Of a stretch of 64,000 nucleotides of DNA, positions 9,780 through 23,140 are shown piece after piece (within the stretch, counting starts at the first letter, position 1; each line of letters begins with the position of its first letter). Both the position numbers and the translations under genes were made by a program. Under the pieces are notes generated by a model. The model saw only the letters and a program-made list of their open reading frames with translations. It did not search any database and was not told the origin of the DNA. The stretch comes from Serinus canaria (taxonomy: Eukaryota > Chordata > Aves > Passeriformes > Fringillidae): the NCBI RefSeq assembly GCF_022539315.1, contig NC_066314.1, forward strand, positions 59,443,543 to 59,507,542, read 5' to 3'.

Positions 9780-12700
9780 AGAGAGAGCAAAGTTCCACTT
9801 TGCATCAGGAGATTCTGTTCCCTGCACACAAACAAACAGCAGCATGGTGCTTTCTAGGCACAAACTACCAGCTACTCTTCCAGTTAAACAAAACCACTTC
9901 TGGCAAGGAAAACAGACATTCTGCTGCCTCTTGTCTCAGGACAGCAGAATCAGGAGAACAAGAAAGCAAGGGAGATGGAATAAATCAGAGTGAGCTGCCT
10001 TTCGTGTCTCAGCAGGTCCTTGGAGAAATCAGTCTCCCTCCAGAAGAAATATTTGTAAAATGAAAAATCTTGGTTTGCATTTAACTTCAAGGTTCATTGT
10101 GCCTGGCTTTGCAGCCATTCTGGGCAGAGAAAAGTAGAAGTCACTCAGATGTCCAGTTGGATGACAACTGACTCAGCTTCAACTCCACATTTTTGCTCAT
10201 CATCCTCTTGTAACAGAGGCCTCAAGCAGAGCTCCTTGGGCAGCTCTCTGCTCCAGCTGAGCATGTGCAGCCCTCCCTGGCAGTACCAAATATATTCATC
10301 CAACTGGATGACTGAACAAATTAATCTGTCAAAGAGGTTATATCTTATGAGAAAGGGAGAACATCTCAGAGGGGGACCAATAATTGGGACTACTGCATGC
10401 AGGAGCTAAAGCACAGTCTGAAACTAACATTATAAACACAGCATTTTTAATCTGTCACTGACATTTAAATCAGAAAATCCAAAATCTGTGTAGTGTCCAG
10501 TGAAACAGCAAGCTTAAAAATAGCTTTAAGAGGCAGAATAGCCAATTAGCCTTGAATAATGTGAACTGAGCAAAGCACAAGACCCCTGTGTGCTTCCCTA
10601 GTGGAGCTGGCTGAGGCCACCTGGGGTAGTTTGCTGTCTCCAATGATACCTAATGACCAGTGTTTCAAAGGAAGCTCAAAATTTCAGGAAGCTACTAATT
10701 ACTCCTTGCTGAACCAAGAGCACAGCTGATACAGCTTCTGATCAGTTTATGCTCAGACAAGAAGCACCTACATGTTTTTCTTGGTCAGTGTGATCTCATT
10801 TTCTACTCCTGCTGAATACCTGTCTTAAAAACAAAATCCAATACTGATAATGATTGCTTATCATCATCTTTGAGTTTACATGAAAAAAGCTATAATCCCA
10901 TTTTTCTTTAAAAACAACTCCAAAATAACAGTGGTCCAGTTGCCCCTGACTTAAGAGATTTTTTTCACACTCATGAATGAATTCTGCAAACACTAACAGA
11001 GCTGTGGACAACTGCCCAAAATATTAAACTTACAAGAAGCCTGATCATTCTCTTTTTTGACTTTATTTTTTTTCCCCCCAGGGACAAGAAATTACTGGAA
11101 AAAAATTACCTGGCTGTAGAAGGCTCAGGTTTGAGGAGGGCAGAGCTCAAAATCTTTCAGCTCTGCATCACTGGCTTAGGTTAAAGCAGCCCAGAAAATT
11201 TTCCTACTTGGTTCCTGAATTCATCCCAGGATAGACACTATTAAAAAATAATTTTTTTCTCAATTGATGTTAGCTCTCTCATAGGCAAAAAAAGGAAAAC
11301 ATTTTGAGAAGGTTTGTTTTATGACTTCAATTAATCTTTTCAAAACAAAGACAATAGAACTGGAAAGGTAATTTGCTGCTGATTGCTTAATCCTTGGTTA
11401 TCACACCTATAAATGGGAAGTCTGGGTCCTTTCATGCAGGTGCTTTATCCAAAGTTTCCTGTGGCACTGGGCACTGTGGAAACCTGGCTTTTCTGAGGAA
11501 GGCAGTGAGTGAAAAAGGGATTTTTTTCATGGGAGCTGTTACTATCTGCATTCCTTCCATTTATGCAGCAAGGCATAAGGATTGGAAAGATGCAATTGCT
11601 CTCTGGAACTGCTTTAAAAGCAAGGGGTGAGTACCCCTCTGTAGGTTTTATCACATCCATATGCAACTTTATTATACAACAATTTCTAAAGTGGGAAGAC
11701 AAGAAAAGGGATATCAAGAGGTTCCCTGTGTTCAATAACAATGCTAACAAATGTTCAAGGGTGTTTTGTAAGTGTTCAGATGGGATCTGAGGCTGACCAA
11801 CAGCTGATAACAGCATCAACTTCCAGAAGCACAGCTTTGAAATTTTCTTCTGTACAGTTGTTTTTGTGGGATAGGGAGAGTAGGAAAAAAGAATTGAGAA
11901 TAAAATATTAAAAATCTCTAGGAAAAACATCAAAGGGAAAGAAGAATTTGGCACTGAGATTGCTTCAGTCATGGATCTAAACTATGTTGTGGGAGCAGCA
12001 TGAAAGAGGCTTTGAGGGCTTTTTTAATTTAGATTTTTCACTGAAAAATAAATATTCTTTTCAGAGGTTAGAAACTGTTTCCTCAAAAAATATTTCTTAC
12101 ATCCTAAAATAACCAGGTTGTACTTCTGATGGCAAAAGAAAGATATGGTGGTTTAAGCAGTTAAAAGGTTTTTCCAATGCTACCAAGGGAATACATCATC
12201 TTTGGAATATAAAATATATAAAAGGAGGATTCTTTTTTTTTTTCTTCTTCCTAATAAATTTCAACTACTCTGTTCAAAATTTCTGAAGAACAAAATATTT
12301 TTTTCTCCTTAGAATAGCCATGGAAAATTAAAATCAGTTACAAGAAAATGATGAGGCAGGTTTATTGTGATGTCTGGAATACTGTCTTAAGTCTACAGAG
12401 GCCAGAGTATTAGAATAAATAATCTGCTGCAGACTTGCTAAACTAAATAAAGAATGTACAATGCAGAAATGTTGATTTATCTGTATAGTTTTTTTGCTTT
12501 GCAATCATAATTTTCAGTTGTCTAAAACCCGTGCAAGGCTTGACAACACTTAATAAAAATGCAAAGAATTTGAAACAAATGAAGTAACCAAATTAATTTT
12601 TTTTTTATAGATGTCTGTCTCAGAACTCTGTAGTAGTCAGGTCTCAACTGCAAGCCAACTAGTTAACTTTTTTCTTTTTATATCCTTCCCCCTAAAAAGT

Positions 12701-14133
12701 AGTAATGAATCTCAGTATTTTCCATACTGGCCACCAACATAAAAGGGAATAAAACAGCAGAGATAGACCAAGGAAAGACAAGTTACTTGAGGATGTGAAA
12801 GGCAATGTGCCTCACTAAGGTCTGTCTGTGGAGGGGCACTCTTTCATTTCTGAATTCTATTTGAAATTATAAATCAAAAGTACCTCAGCAAGGATCTAGA
12901 GAATATGCAAACATTTCAAAGTGGTTTTTCAAAAGAGGTGTTGGCAAAAAAAATTAAATAAAATTTCTTCTATCATTTGAGTCTCAACACAGAGAATAAA
13001 ACTCATCATTTCCATACACTGAGACAACAGAGGTGCAAATTTATGGGCATTTATGTATCAATATGCATATGAATGGCTCATAGAGAACCTTCATGTGATA
13101 ACAAGCAGAAGAGACATCTGAGATGTCTGTTAAAATTCTGTGTGGACTCAGCTGTGCTGCATTCACTAGCAAACACAAAACAATCACTCCTTTAATTAAC
13201 TAGGGGAAAGGAGAGATGGTTGTGGAAGGTTTTCCAAAGGGGACAATGCCCTCCAGAAAGGAGTAGGAGGAAATGCTGGAACTGTTGGATAGTGCAGGAC
13301 ACAGTTGCACAAAAATCCTAGAAAAAGGGCATCCAGGTGTAAAGTAACAGTGGCAAAAACAAGCCACAGAATGGGAATGTTTCTGAAAGTGAACATAAGA
13401 ATACAACTTCAATGTACCAAATGCAGGAATTTTTTTCAAAATGAAGGTGCTGTGTTTACAGATGGAAAACATCCATGTTTGGGTCAAGTTTGCCTTTCAA
13501 ATTCTGAGTCACTAAAACCAAAGAACATTTTTATTTTTCCTTTCCAGACTACTAAGCAATAATAATGAATTTGGAGATATAAATCTTTTTTCCCATGTTC
13601 TCAGGTCCCTATATCCAACCTCTTCTCAATATACACTGCTTTCCCCATTCCTCTACTGTAGTTTTTTTCCTTTTTTTCAGTTCCCTCCTTCTCTCCTTTC
13701 ATTCCCCAGTGCAGTCATTGCTAGACATCACACCAAAGGCTCTGGGTCCTTTCTCTGTCTCTGCTTTTTGCCCATTTTGTTCAGCTCAATGCAGCTGCTT
13801 TGTTTCACGGACTGCAGCACATGTTGTGTTTGTGCTTTGCTAAATCCACAGGACTCCTGATCCAGTTGAGCTCCCTGATATTTGAGTGTGAATAATAGAT
13901 AGTGGTGCAGTGGCTGGAAGTGCCAGCTTCAATCCATGTGCACAGAGGCAGAATCAAAAGGAAATGCCTCAAATCTGAACGAGCACAATCTGAGAGCTCC
14001 TCCCTGCTCCAGGTGGGGGATTTTTGTGGAGTAGAACGTGGGAGGCAGCAGCACCTTCCCTTTCCCCACGCAGTATTTATAACAGTGGGCAGTATTACCA
14101 CTGGTCAGTGATCACCCCAGGTTTTTGCTTTTC
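9780..14133. other. Intergenic, AT-rich sequence
   Basis: No supported gene. The longest open frame (11445-11972, minus, 175 codons) overlaps open frames on the other strand at 11394-11790 and has no domain. Leucine, isoleucine and phenylalanine richness there reflects AT-rich codons, not a membrane protein. T-rich runs near 11064-11080 and 12231-12242 are the only low-complexity features. No CR1 or LTR is recognised. Confidence 0.55.
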
Positions 14134-14150
14134 TTTTTTTTTTTTTTTTT
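14134..14150. repeat. Poly(T) run, 17 bp
   Basis: Seventeen consecutive T follow a T-rich lead-in (ttttgcttttc). It may be a homopolymer or the A-tail of an old minus-strand retrocopy. No adjacent retrocopy is recognised. Confidence 0.8.
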
Positions 14151-15565
14151 GACTTTCTCTGATAAGTGATTGTTTTTTAACCTAAAGCAGTGATTTTGAG
14201 AAGAGTGAAGAGGGCAGACAAAGTGGTTAGGAACCAGGTGAGCTGTGCTTTCCCTCCATGCCTCCCTCTCTCCCACTGAACTCCAGCAGCCACCTTTTAC
14301 TGACTGCATCATGCTTCCAACTGAGATTCATAGGATCTGCTAATTAATGCTGCCTAAGTCTTAATAGCTAACAGAGACTTGATGATCCCCAAGCATAAGA
14401 TGTATTATCATCAGCATTACTAAAAATCTAGCTTCCATTATTTGCATAAACATTTTTCTTTCTTCAGAGCAAACTCTCTGCTGCAATTTATGATGAAGTT
14501 AATAATAAATTATGACAAAACACTCACACTATTGTTAAGGAAATACACAGTAGAAGCATCCTGCAAATAGGATTAACATACACATATGGAACTTCATGAT
14601 GTTCATGGAACAGAATAACCTAGCAGAATTTCATGTATTAGAAGTTAGAGAATCCTTTGCCTCCCTCTCATAAAAAGTCCCCAACAAAACCACAAACCCA
14701 AAACCACAGATGACAGAATAAATAAGGGATGAGGGATTAATAGAGTTTCTCTTGACCCTAGGATTCACTCCACCCAGCAAAGATCAGGTTCAGAATTTTC
14801 TTCTGAGTTGTACCTGATATCAGAATTTTTTTCTATATGAAAGAGATGACATATAAATCTCAATATTCTAATCAGCATATGAAGCATTTAGAAGAAAAAT
14901 TAATATTAAGCATCTTTGCAATTAATTCAAAGTGGAATTCTTCTGTTATTACAGACACATGTATAAGTATCTGTGTTTCTCATATATTTATCAGACAGGA
15001 TGAAGCAGCCAGAGTTGGAATGAATGACAAGCAGCTGATTTTTCTCCACAGGGGAATGTCTCTAAGTCCAGCAATGCTCTGTTTATACAAGGCAAGGACA
15101 TAGTGGGAACCAAGAGAAAACTTATCTTTAAACTGCATTGAGGCAAGCTTATCTTTGGCAATAAACTGGTTTGGAGCTGATTTATGAGCTGCTCTGTTGA
15201 AACAGATAACCAGCAGATTACACATATTTAAGATTTTTACACAGCTTTGTTTAGCTGCATCCCATCTCTTTTAGATTCAGTTTCAGGATGCTTCTAATTC
15301 AATAACTGTAGAAACAGCAACACTGATAATAAGTATGCCTGATAAAAATGTATTTCACAGTCACAGGGGAGGCTTATTCCCAAGACACACTGATTCAGTC
15401 AGGATATGAAAACCAAACCATATTACATTAATTTTTTTTTAATCAAACCTAGGTGACATAAATCAAGTGTGAGATTATGACTGTGGAACCATCACAGTGA
15501 AATATGTGAAAAATTACTTTCAGCAGTCTATTTAAAAAAGTAAAACAAGTTTATGACAAATAATT
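14151..15565. other. Intergenic sequence
   Basis: AT-rich, with no gene and no recognised repeat. Small open frames at 14837-15103 (plus) and 14980-15225 (minus) overlap antisense and show no domain. Confidence 0.5.
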
Positions 15566-15657
15566 AAAACCCAAAACAAACAAAAACACTACCAGAACAA
15601 AAAAAAAAAAACCAAAAAAAACAACAAAAAAAAAAAAAAAAAAAAAAGGAAAAAAAG
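15566..15657. repeat. A-rich low-complexity tract
   Basis: About 90 bp consist almost only of A with scattered C (aaaacaaacaaaaac, then runs of 12 to 23 A). The length probably varies between individuals. No transposable-element body is recognised directly 5' of it, so it is treated as a simple repeat. Confidence 0.85.
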
Positions 15658-16349
15658 CCCACACAACCTGGAAGAATACAGGTTTGAACACATGAAAGAA
15701 AAGTAACATTGAGCAAATTTCCATATACTTAAGGGGTTTTGTAGGCTAGTCAAAAGGCAATGAAACACCCTTGTTTTATTTAGAGGGACTCAGTCAAAAA
15801 TACTTGAAACAAATTAAATTTGCAAAACAATTTGAACTAATCAAGATCTGCTTTCCTCAAGTATGTGTGATATAATAAAACCAATAAAAAAAAGACTAAT
15901 AATAAATATAAATTCTGGTCAGAAAAACAATCCTCTTATTAACCTAGCCCTAAGAAAGGTGGTGGTTAATAATGGCAGAAATAAAATGTAGCAGAGATGG
16001 AGAGGTGGAAACGTCCAGAAGAGCAAAGTGGGAAGTCAAAAATCCAACCTCCCTGGCTCAGCTTGAGAAGGGTCTGTGCTGGATAAAGTTTGCATGGCCC
16101 TGGTGTGCTGTGTGTTTGGTGTGCCTTGGTGGACTTGTTTTATTTAGCATGGTCTAAATGTCTCTGCCATGGCCATGACTCCTGCAGACCTGAAAACACT
16201 GCTCCTGTTCTCTACTGAAGTCTGTTTCTACTAAAATGGGATCCCAGAAAAAAACATCTTGGCACTGTAATGCCAAATCCACTCACACACCAGTGGAGAG
16301 GGGTGGTCTTGGCAGTTTAAATGATGTAAAGCTCTTCCAGGTCATGAGA
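15658..16349. other. Intergenic sequence flanking the LTR
   Basis: No gene or clear element. A 61-codon frame at 15972-16157 ends in a hydrophobic stretch but has no supporting context. Confidence 0.4.
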
Positions 16350-16521
16350 TGTCACTATAGGACATGAAAGACCAGAAGCACACACTGCTGTTCTCAAGGT
16401 GAAGAGAAAAGGAAGTTTATTTTCTGACTCCAGCATTTATAGTTTTCCAAAAGTGACAGTGGATTGGAGGGGGACAGTGCCACCTCTCCAATGACACTGG
16501 ACAAACCAACAGTCCATCACA
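16350..16521 (-). mobile_element. ERV LTR (3' LTR), short family
   Basis: On the minus strand the segment begins TGTGATGGACTG and ends CCTATAGTGACA, giving TG...CA termini over 172 bp. It holds a TATA-like ctataaat (plus coordinates 16435-16442) and an AATAAA signal (16416-16421), spaced as expected for U3 and R. Just upstream in element orientation (plus coordinates 16522-16536) lies the purine run aggaggagaaa, a good polypurine tract for plus-strand priming. That makes this the 3' LTR of a truncated provirus and not a solo LTR. The type resembles LTRs common in passerines. The left boundary and any TSD are not certain, because the 5' partner is not found. Confidence 0.65.
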
Positions 16522-16800
16522 TTTCTCCTCCTCCTTAAAAGAATGCAAAACAATGAGTTATTTACAGAAAGTGTATGAGAAAGTTTGCTACAAAAATGTC
16601 AACATCAGAAGGCTTAGAAAATCCTTAAAAATCAGGGGGACAATGAGATTCCAGATTTTCGGGAGAGGGGAGATGCTTGTGCTGAGAGAGGATGATATAA
16701 TCATTTTGATAGGAGTGATTGCACCATTCAAGGTGCTAAGGCAGTGTATTCAGCAGAACTACAGAGGGAGCAGTGTCAACTGCTTGCAGCAATAGCACAG
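16522..16800 (-). pseudogene. Decayed ERV 3' internal remnant
   Basis: This lies immediately upstream of the LTR in element orientation and includes the polypurine tract at its LTR end. The minus-strand reading has a hydrophobic isoleucine- and leucine-rich stretch broken by stops. That would fit the tail of an envelope transmembrane region, but no motif proves it. It is non-functional. The right-hand limit is a guess. Confidence 0.3.
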
Positions 16801-17999
16801 CCAAATCTGTCCTTTTTCTCTGTAAGAATATCCACAGGTTGCCCAGGTTAAGGGAGGAACACTTAAAATGCTGGGGTGTATAAAAATATTCACTTAAAGT
16901 AAGCATGCATAGGTTCAATTTTGACATTGAGTTGTATGCCATGGGTCTAATTTAATTTTAAAAAATTCACCTAGATGGCCTTGGGAGCTGCATTAGACCA
17001 TCTGCATGAGTGCCAGGACCTGCATGTTCTATTGCATATATTTTCCCTACATACATGCATTTAAAGGAATTTTAGAAAAAGACTTTCATATACTTTGTGG
17101 TGCCAGTATTGAGTAATATTATGCAGCATTTAAACTCTGCAAAACAAAGCATCAAAATTTGATCTGCCTCAAGGGTGTGGCTTTGAAGGTGTCAGAGACA
17201 TTAAGAACAAAGGAAATAGAAGAAGTGGTATGCCAGATGCACACATCTGCATCAGTTCAAACCCAATCCCCAGTCCCCAAAGCTGTCAAGCTTGCAGGAA
17301 GAAAGAGAGATTATTTATTTTTTAATCATCTAAGTACAGAAAGCTTGGAAAGGGCTCTGGGGGAAGCTGCTTGTGGTTGAAGTATGTTCTACTTTTCCTC
17401 ACCATAGCTCAACCTATTTCCTTTCTGATTCCTCTGAACCTTTTTCTGAATGGCTGTAGCTCCCAAGTTCTTGTGGTTTCAGCTGTTTCCCAGACACAGA
17501 TTCCAAAGGGACACCACACTCTGCATGAGAGTGCAGCCCTACCTTTACTCCTGACACAGCAGGGAATGAGCATCCTGTAGAAAATCCTTTTCTTCACCTA
17601 AAATCACAGGAAGGATAAGAACTAGAGGGAGGCTATGGGACCAGCAGGGGAGGCTCCAAGGGGGAATTCTGGCTGTTACCAGTGGAACAGGAGCTTCACT
17701 TGGGAAGTGCTGTCTTTTAAGCATTGCACTGATGTTGCATAATGCCTGGTGCACTCACCACCCACCAAGGAAAGCCCTGGGGTACAGGAGAAAGTCCTGA
17801 TGGGTTTTCTGTACCACTGCATAAATCAGAACTGGTTTCTCCTCCTGTGAGGACAGATTCACACCAGACACTGCAGAAGAAGAACTGGCACTTGTCCCAT
17901 CACGCTACAACCCATCTGAGTCCATACACAGCCAAGAGCTGAGCTAGGGTCTGCAGCAAAGAGAAAGGGCCATTTTAGGGAATAGTACCAGTAAACTTC
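16801..17999. other. Intergenic sequence
   Basis: No gene or element recognised. Antisense-overlapping frames at 17371-17754 and a frame at 17742-17942 lack any domain. Confidence 0.45.
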
Positions 18000-18610
18000 T
18001 GGGAAATGCCCTAAATGTCTATTACATGGCCTAATTTATTTATATGGTTACGTTTCATTAGAGTGCTACTTCGCAAGAGTTATTCATTAGCAGCAAAAAT
18101 GTCCAATTATTACCCTTTTGCCTTTTCTAGGAATTAACCAGCATTTCTGTGTGGCTAGGGAATATCAAGCTTTTTATTATTATTTAATTTGTATGGTCTT
18201 ATTTACCACCTAATTCCACTCCATGGCAGCATCTATTGCAGTTTTTACAAGACCTGCAGTGGAGAGGGAACATTTATGTTCTCTGCCCTCCCTCATGCTG
18301 TAGGACTGAAGATGTGTTCAAAACAGTAGAGTTGCTTAGATAGGGGAACTGGCCCTTTCCCTGTGATGCTTTGTGAGACCAGCCATTGGCAGAAGGCTTG
18401 AATTTTTAATATCTAATTCCTTACTCAAATAATACAATCTAATTATCCTGAGTATCTGTGCTTAATAAATGCCATTAATTATTTATTCAATATTCATTTT
18501 TATCAAATACTGAAAATCATTAAATAAACACTGTCAAGGAACTTAGATATATTTATTACTAATGCTTTTGCTTATTTCAGAGCTCTTAACTTCACTAAAT
18601 TATTAAATGT
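18000..18610. other. Candidate conserved noncoding element
   Basis: This is AT-rich unique sequence dense in homeobox-type cores (attcattagc, ccaattattac, ctaattatcc, cattaattattta) and free of repeat features. It resembles the developmental enhancers found in gene deserts. Only a cross-species alignment can show whether it is conserved. Confidence 0.22.
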
Positions 18611-21600
18611 CTTTCTAAACTTTTTTTTTATTTTCTTCTCTCAAAATGTTTTCAAAAGGAGTTTGTCTCCTGCCTGCAGGACAGAGAACACAAAAAAAGC
18701 CAAGATCTTCTCTTTGGCATCACTCTAGATATTCCCACTAGACTGACAGGGGATAGCCATTTACCTAATGGTCAGAAGCAAATATTTATGATCATATGGA
18801 TCTCCCTAACCCTCTGTTCCCACCCAAAGTCAAATGGAGCCTGTCTCTGCTTAGGGAATATATTTGACAAAACACCAACTATCACTGTGGAAGGTATATA
18901 CAGATATGCAACTATTAAGAGTGTGAAAATATATATATTTATACATTTTATAATATAGAACAATGTATATAAATACACAAACACAGCAGCACATTCCATT
19001 ATTCAATTAAACATCAGGCAGCACGGAGTTAGGTCCCTTCCCTTGCAGGAAGTCCCACACAGTGGGGCCATGGGTATTTCTCTCCCAGCACAGGAAGAGC
19101 TCTCCTGCTGAGTCCCCCTCACCTCAGCTCTCCTTGCCTGGCCAGACTCATTCAGCACTCAGATCATTATTTCACCCACTGACACCTCTGAAATCCTGAC
19201 AATCAATGTTCTTTAAAAATTAAAATACAAGTTTCAAGCCAAAACATCCTGGCTGCCTCTTTGTGCTGTGATGCTGAGTACAAGGATCAAGCAGTGGTTT
19301 GATGGTAACACACAGAGCAGCCATAAACAAAGGGCAGCCCAGGCCACAGAGCTGAACATCTTGCTTTAGACAATCAAGGAAAGTTACAGGCAGCTCATGT
19401 CAGCTACTCACAGTGCTGGATCACAACCTGAACACTTCCTCCACTCTCAGAGCTGACACTTTCCTCCAGAAGCACATGAAGGAATGGGAAGTTACACCAT
19501 GTTCTTCTAAACAAGACCTTAATTTCCTGATCCTTTTGTCACCAGCCACACAAGAAATACAAACTTTGAATTTTTACAAAAAGTAGAGGCTTTAGAAGTT
19601 TCTAAAGTGAGTATTCTCCAGCAGCAAAATTGTACTGCTTTCTCTGAGCTCCATCCAGGCCAGCACTGGGGCATCCTAATAAGGAGATTAGGAAAGATTC
19701 TGTATGGAAGTGGATTAGAGCTGCTGGCTCAATTGTATTGCAGCAAGGTGTTAGAAGCAGAGCTCAGAAACCCTTCAAGAGCAGGAGTCCAGCTTTGTGA
19801 GAATGTGCCACACCTGCCATTAGAGGAGGCACAGGGGAGAAGGCTTGCCAAGATTAGTGAGAGGCAGCAGAGGGAAAGTGGGAAAAGACTCCAGAGCTGA
19901 AGCAGGAGGTAAGAACTCCAACACAAATCCTGCTGCTCTGGAGTTTGTATGGCAGGCAGAACAGCACAGGACACTGTCATGGCATGCTGCTCTCCCTGGT
20001 GGGAAGCTGCAGTCAGGAGCTGGGAGCTGAAGCAGGAGAATTCAACAGCAAGGACAGACTTTGTTAGCATGACAAACATTCTGGAGATACTGAACTCAAG
20101 TGCATGTATCTTCAAAGACACACTGAATACATTATTCTGCAAATGGCACTGACTTAATCCATTTCTCACATTCAGCTCAAACTGCAGCCATGATTAAGAA
20201 CACTTCCAAGGATTCCCACTACCAGGACCCAATGTCTGCCCAAGGAGGGCAGACAGGTGCTAACCTACTGAAGTTTCAATAGCACTGTGCCCCATGCAGT
20301 GGAAAGAAGTAAAATGATAAATCAACTAATGAGTGCTATGAGGTGCACCATTTAATAAGGAAGAAAAAAAAGTCTATGAAGTGACTGTTCTTGGATACTC
20401 CCAGGATAAATCAATTTAAACTTTGTACACTGCTCAGGGTATAGCTACAGAATTATTGTTCTGTGTAGCAACCAATCTAATCTCTTTTAGTAATGCACTG
20501 TGAAAAACCTATTATCTTACCTATAATTCTTACTTGCCTGCTTCTATTTATTTCTTCAATGCCAGTGTCAGCAGGCAAGTGTAGTCTGCCATTTCACAAC
20601 AGAGGAATATTTTCACCCACTTCAGAAAATGCAATTTCACACGTGGGCCCTCACATGGGAGTTGATGTGGGGTTGTTTTGATGGATGATCAGCAAACCAA
20701 AACACTGCAGTAAAGAGACAACTGGAGGGAAAACAAGCCATTCATTTCAGGAAAATGCAAGCTCTTTGATGATGGACACTATTAGGGGACAGCAAAGTCA
20801 TGTACCTCACTCCTTCTGTAAATATCCATTACAGCTCACTCTTGTTTTGTTACAACCCACTGTGTTGCTTACACTTTTGGTGGCATCACCCCAAAGTTTT
20901 ACCCAAGCTGGTTCCAGCACATTGCAAATTCTGGCACAAGTTTGGCAGAAACAGCAAAGCCACAGAGTCACAGCAGGAGTGGCAATGGCAGCAGGAATTT
21001 CTCCCATCCCTGTGGAACAGCTGCTGGGGTGCACCCCCTGTGCCAGGGGCAGCAGGCAGCTGCCAAAGGAGCACAGAGGCTGCTCAGGGGGATCCTTTGG
21101 AATGCTTGGGAGGGTGGGCACTCAGCAAGCTCACCTGCCACATCAGGGAGGGTTTTCAGGGACAGATGCCTTTAGCACCAGAGATGTGGTTTTTTACAAA
21201 CCTTTCTGGACTGAACTCTTGGGTTTCCAAAAAAGGTGCCCAAATCATGGAAAATACCTGGAATCTTTAGTGGGCTTCTGAGAAAGAATTATTGTTCGCT
21301 CAGAGGTGAGATTCCCAGGCTGGGGCTTGTTTGCTCTTTTCAATTGATACAGAACCATGTTCCCCTTGGATAAACTGCATGCAATTTAATGCAAAGAACA
21401 CCTGCAGCTGCTGGCACTTTGGGAAATCTCTAAGGATGGCCTGAAAACACAATGCTTTGTCTCTGCCACTTCCTTTTCCCTTGGTAAGGTATTTTGGGTA
21501 AATAAATGAGGAGAGTTCATTAGCGTGCACTGGCTAACCAATTGTTAAGAAAATACTCAAGGGCTGTGATTTATGATAATTTTCATTGGAACAACCTAGG

Positions 21601-22175
21601 GAACCTAATATATAAATCTTCAAGACTGTGCAGCTCTCTTCCTTTGGGCTTGGGCAGATTAATAGATAATAGCACTAATACCAAAACAAGTTAATGCCTT
21701 AACAGATTTTGCCAAGATGCTGTTAGTTAATCTGAAAAGCCAGGTATGCTCAGATTTATGCCACTGCTGTGCAAAAGAGAAGCAAGGAACAAGACAGCTG
21801 CTTTCTGCTAAAACCACAGCAGTATTCAATGAATGCTTCTTTAGGATAAGCTACAATATACCAAAATGAAAAGTCCTGGGGAGAGGGCCAGGTTTGCACA
21901 TTACAGATCTGCTTAAAAGGGGATCACAATCAGAGAACTCAACTCTTCTCAAAACTAAAACAGGTTACTCATTTATTTAAAATAACAAATGTTCAAGTCC
22001 TCTCCCTAGAGACCTTTTCTCACCCAATTCAGACACAGACAGCACTCAAGAGATTTTGAGATAATTCCTTGTGAGACTACACAAGAAAGAGCCAAAGTAT
22101 TATTTCTCTCTTTCAAGGGTTCTAGAATTGTTATTTTCCCCCATTCCTTTCAATCCCTGCAAGTAGTTTTTAAAA
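18611..22175. other. Intergenic, with a GC-richer part at 20930-21180
   Basis: No supported gene. Open frames of 198 and 156 codons (20685-21281 and 20800-21270, both plus) run through the same GC-richer block in two frames, with a 104-codon antisense frame as well. This pattern comes from low stop density and not from selection. A 15-bp word, gagctgaagcaggag, occurs at 19894-19908 and 20024-20038. An AT dinucleotide-like run sits near 18925-18960. Confidence 0.5.
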
Positions 22176-22199
22176 AAAAACTTTTTACAAAAAGTTTTT
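22176..22199. repeat. A/T hairpin, 11-bp arms
   Basis: aaaaacttttt (22176-22186) and aaaaagttttt (22189-22199) pair around a 2-base loop within a T- and A-rich tract. Low complexity makes chance plausible. Confidence 0.6.
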
Positions 22200-23110
22200 A
22201 CTTTTTTTTACCACATCTGCAAGTTGTTAGCCAAAAAATAAGTCAGTTATTAAAGATATGAGCATTTTAAAACATAACATAGACACAATTTATTGTAATT
22301 GCTGAGAAATGTAATGAAGTGTTATGCATGTATTGTTCAAATATTATCAAATTACCAGCCAACACAGGAAAGCACCTGTGTCACAGAAGATGAATTTAAG
22401 GCCCTGAGGAATTTCATATGACCTTTCTGGTTAACTTGATTTCCCTTTTTCCACCTAGGACTCAGGGAGGTTTTTCATTCTTGGCTTAAAAAGAAGACAC
22501 CTTTCATTCAAACCTCAGTTTACCATCAAATGGCCATAGACAAAAATAAAAGTTTCTTGATTTTTCCACAGCATCAGACTACCCTTGCAGGCAACTTCTG
22601 GTGCAAGAGCAGATGAAAATCTAACATGCATTTATCTGGCATATCTCCACATCCCATGTGCCTCCATATTGCTGCCAAATATCAGATGACATTTTCCCCT
22701 GATTGCTCCTGCTGCAGAAATTCACTTCTGCTTAAAACAGAGACAGAGGTACACTGAAATGCTCTTATGTCCAAATTCTCAACCCCCAAGCAAAAACATA
22801 TAAAAGGGATCAAAAGCTTCTGGATCTTCTTTCATCTACATATCTTATTTCTTCAATCAAACACACCAAGCTGCTTGAATCTTCTCTGTGACTTTGCCTG
22901 ACTAATACATGACTCTGTAGGGTTTGGGTGTTTTTTTTTTCAGTTTTCCTCTCGCCTTTATATTAGCGTGCCTTCAAAAGGAAAGAGATCTGTGAGACTG
23001 CTAATTTGAGAGTTGACAAACACAACTGCACCATCAATCTTCCTCAGCAAAAATAATCAGAGTCTAAACTTTCAAGATCTTGAAACTAAGAACATACCTT
23101 CTCCTCCCTC
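22200..23110. other. Intergenic sequence
   Basis: AT-rich unique DNA with no gene or element recognised. Confidence 0.5.
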
Positions 23111-23140
23111 AAAAAAAAAAAAAAAAAAAAAACAAACAAA
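23111..23140. repeat. Poly(A) run
   Basis: Twenty-two A followed by caaacaaaaa. It is a simple repeat, with no identified retrocopy attached. Confidence 0.85.

Noticed and set aside
10152..10308. 13-bp inverted repeat (tccagttggatga) flanking about 130 bp, like a mini transposon
   Set aside because: No TSD and no known terminal motif. A 13-bp pair at this distance is not very unlikely by chance in 64 kb.
11445..11972. 175-codon minus frame with hydrophobic residues resembling membrane segments
   Set aside because: AT-rich codons give leucine, isoleucine and phenylalanine by default; overlapping plus-strand frames and no domain.
19894..20038. 15-bp direct repeat gagctgaagcaggag, 130 bp apart
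   Set aside because: Single pair in purine-rich sequence, no boundaries of an element.
20685..21281. 198-codon open frame with a second 156-codon frame in another phase
   Set aside because: Two phases and the antisense strand are open together in a GC-richer block, which reflects low stop density and not coding.
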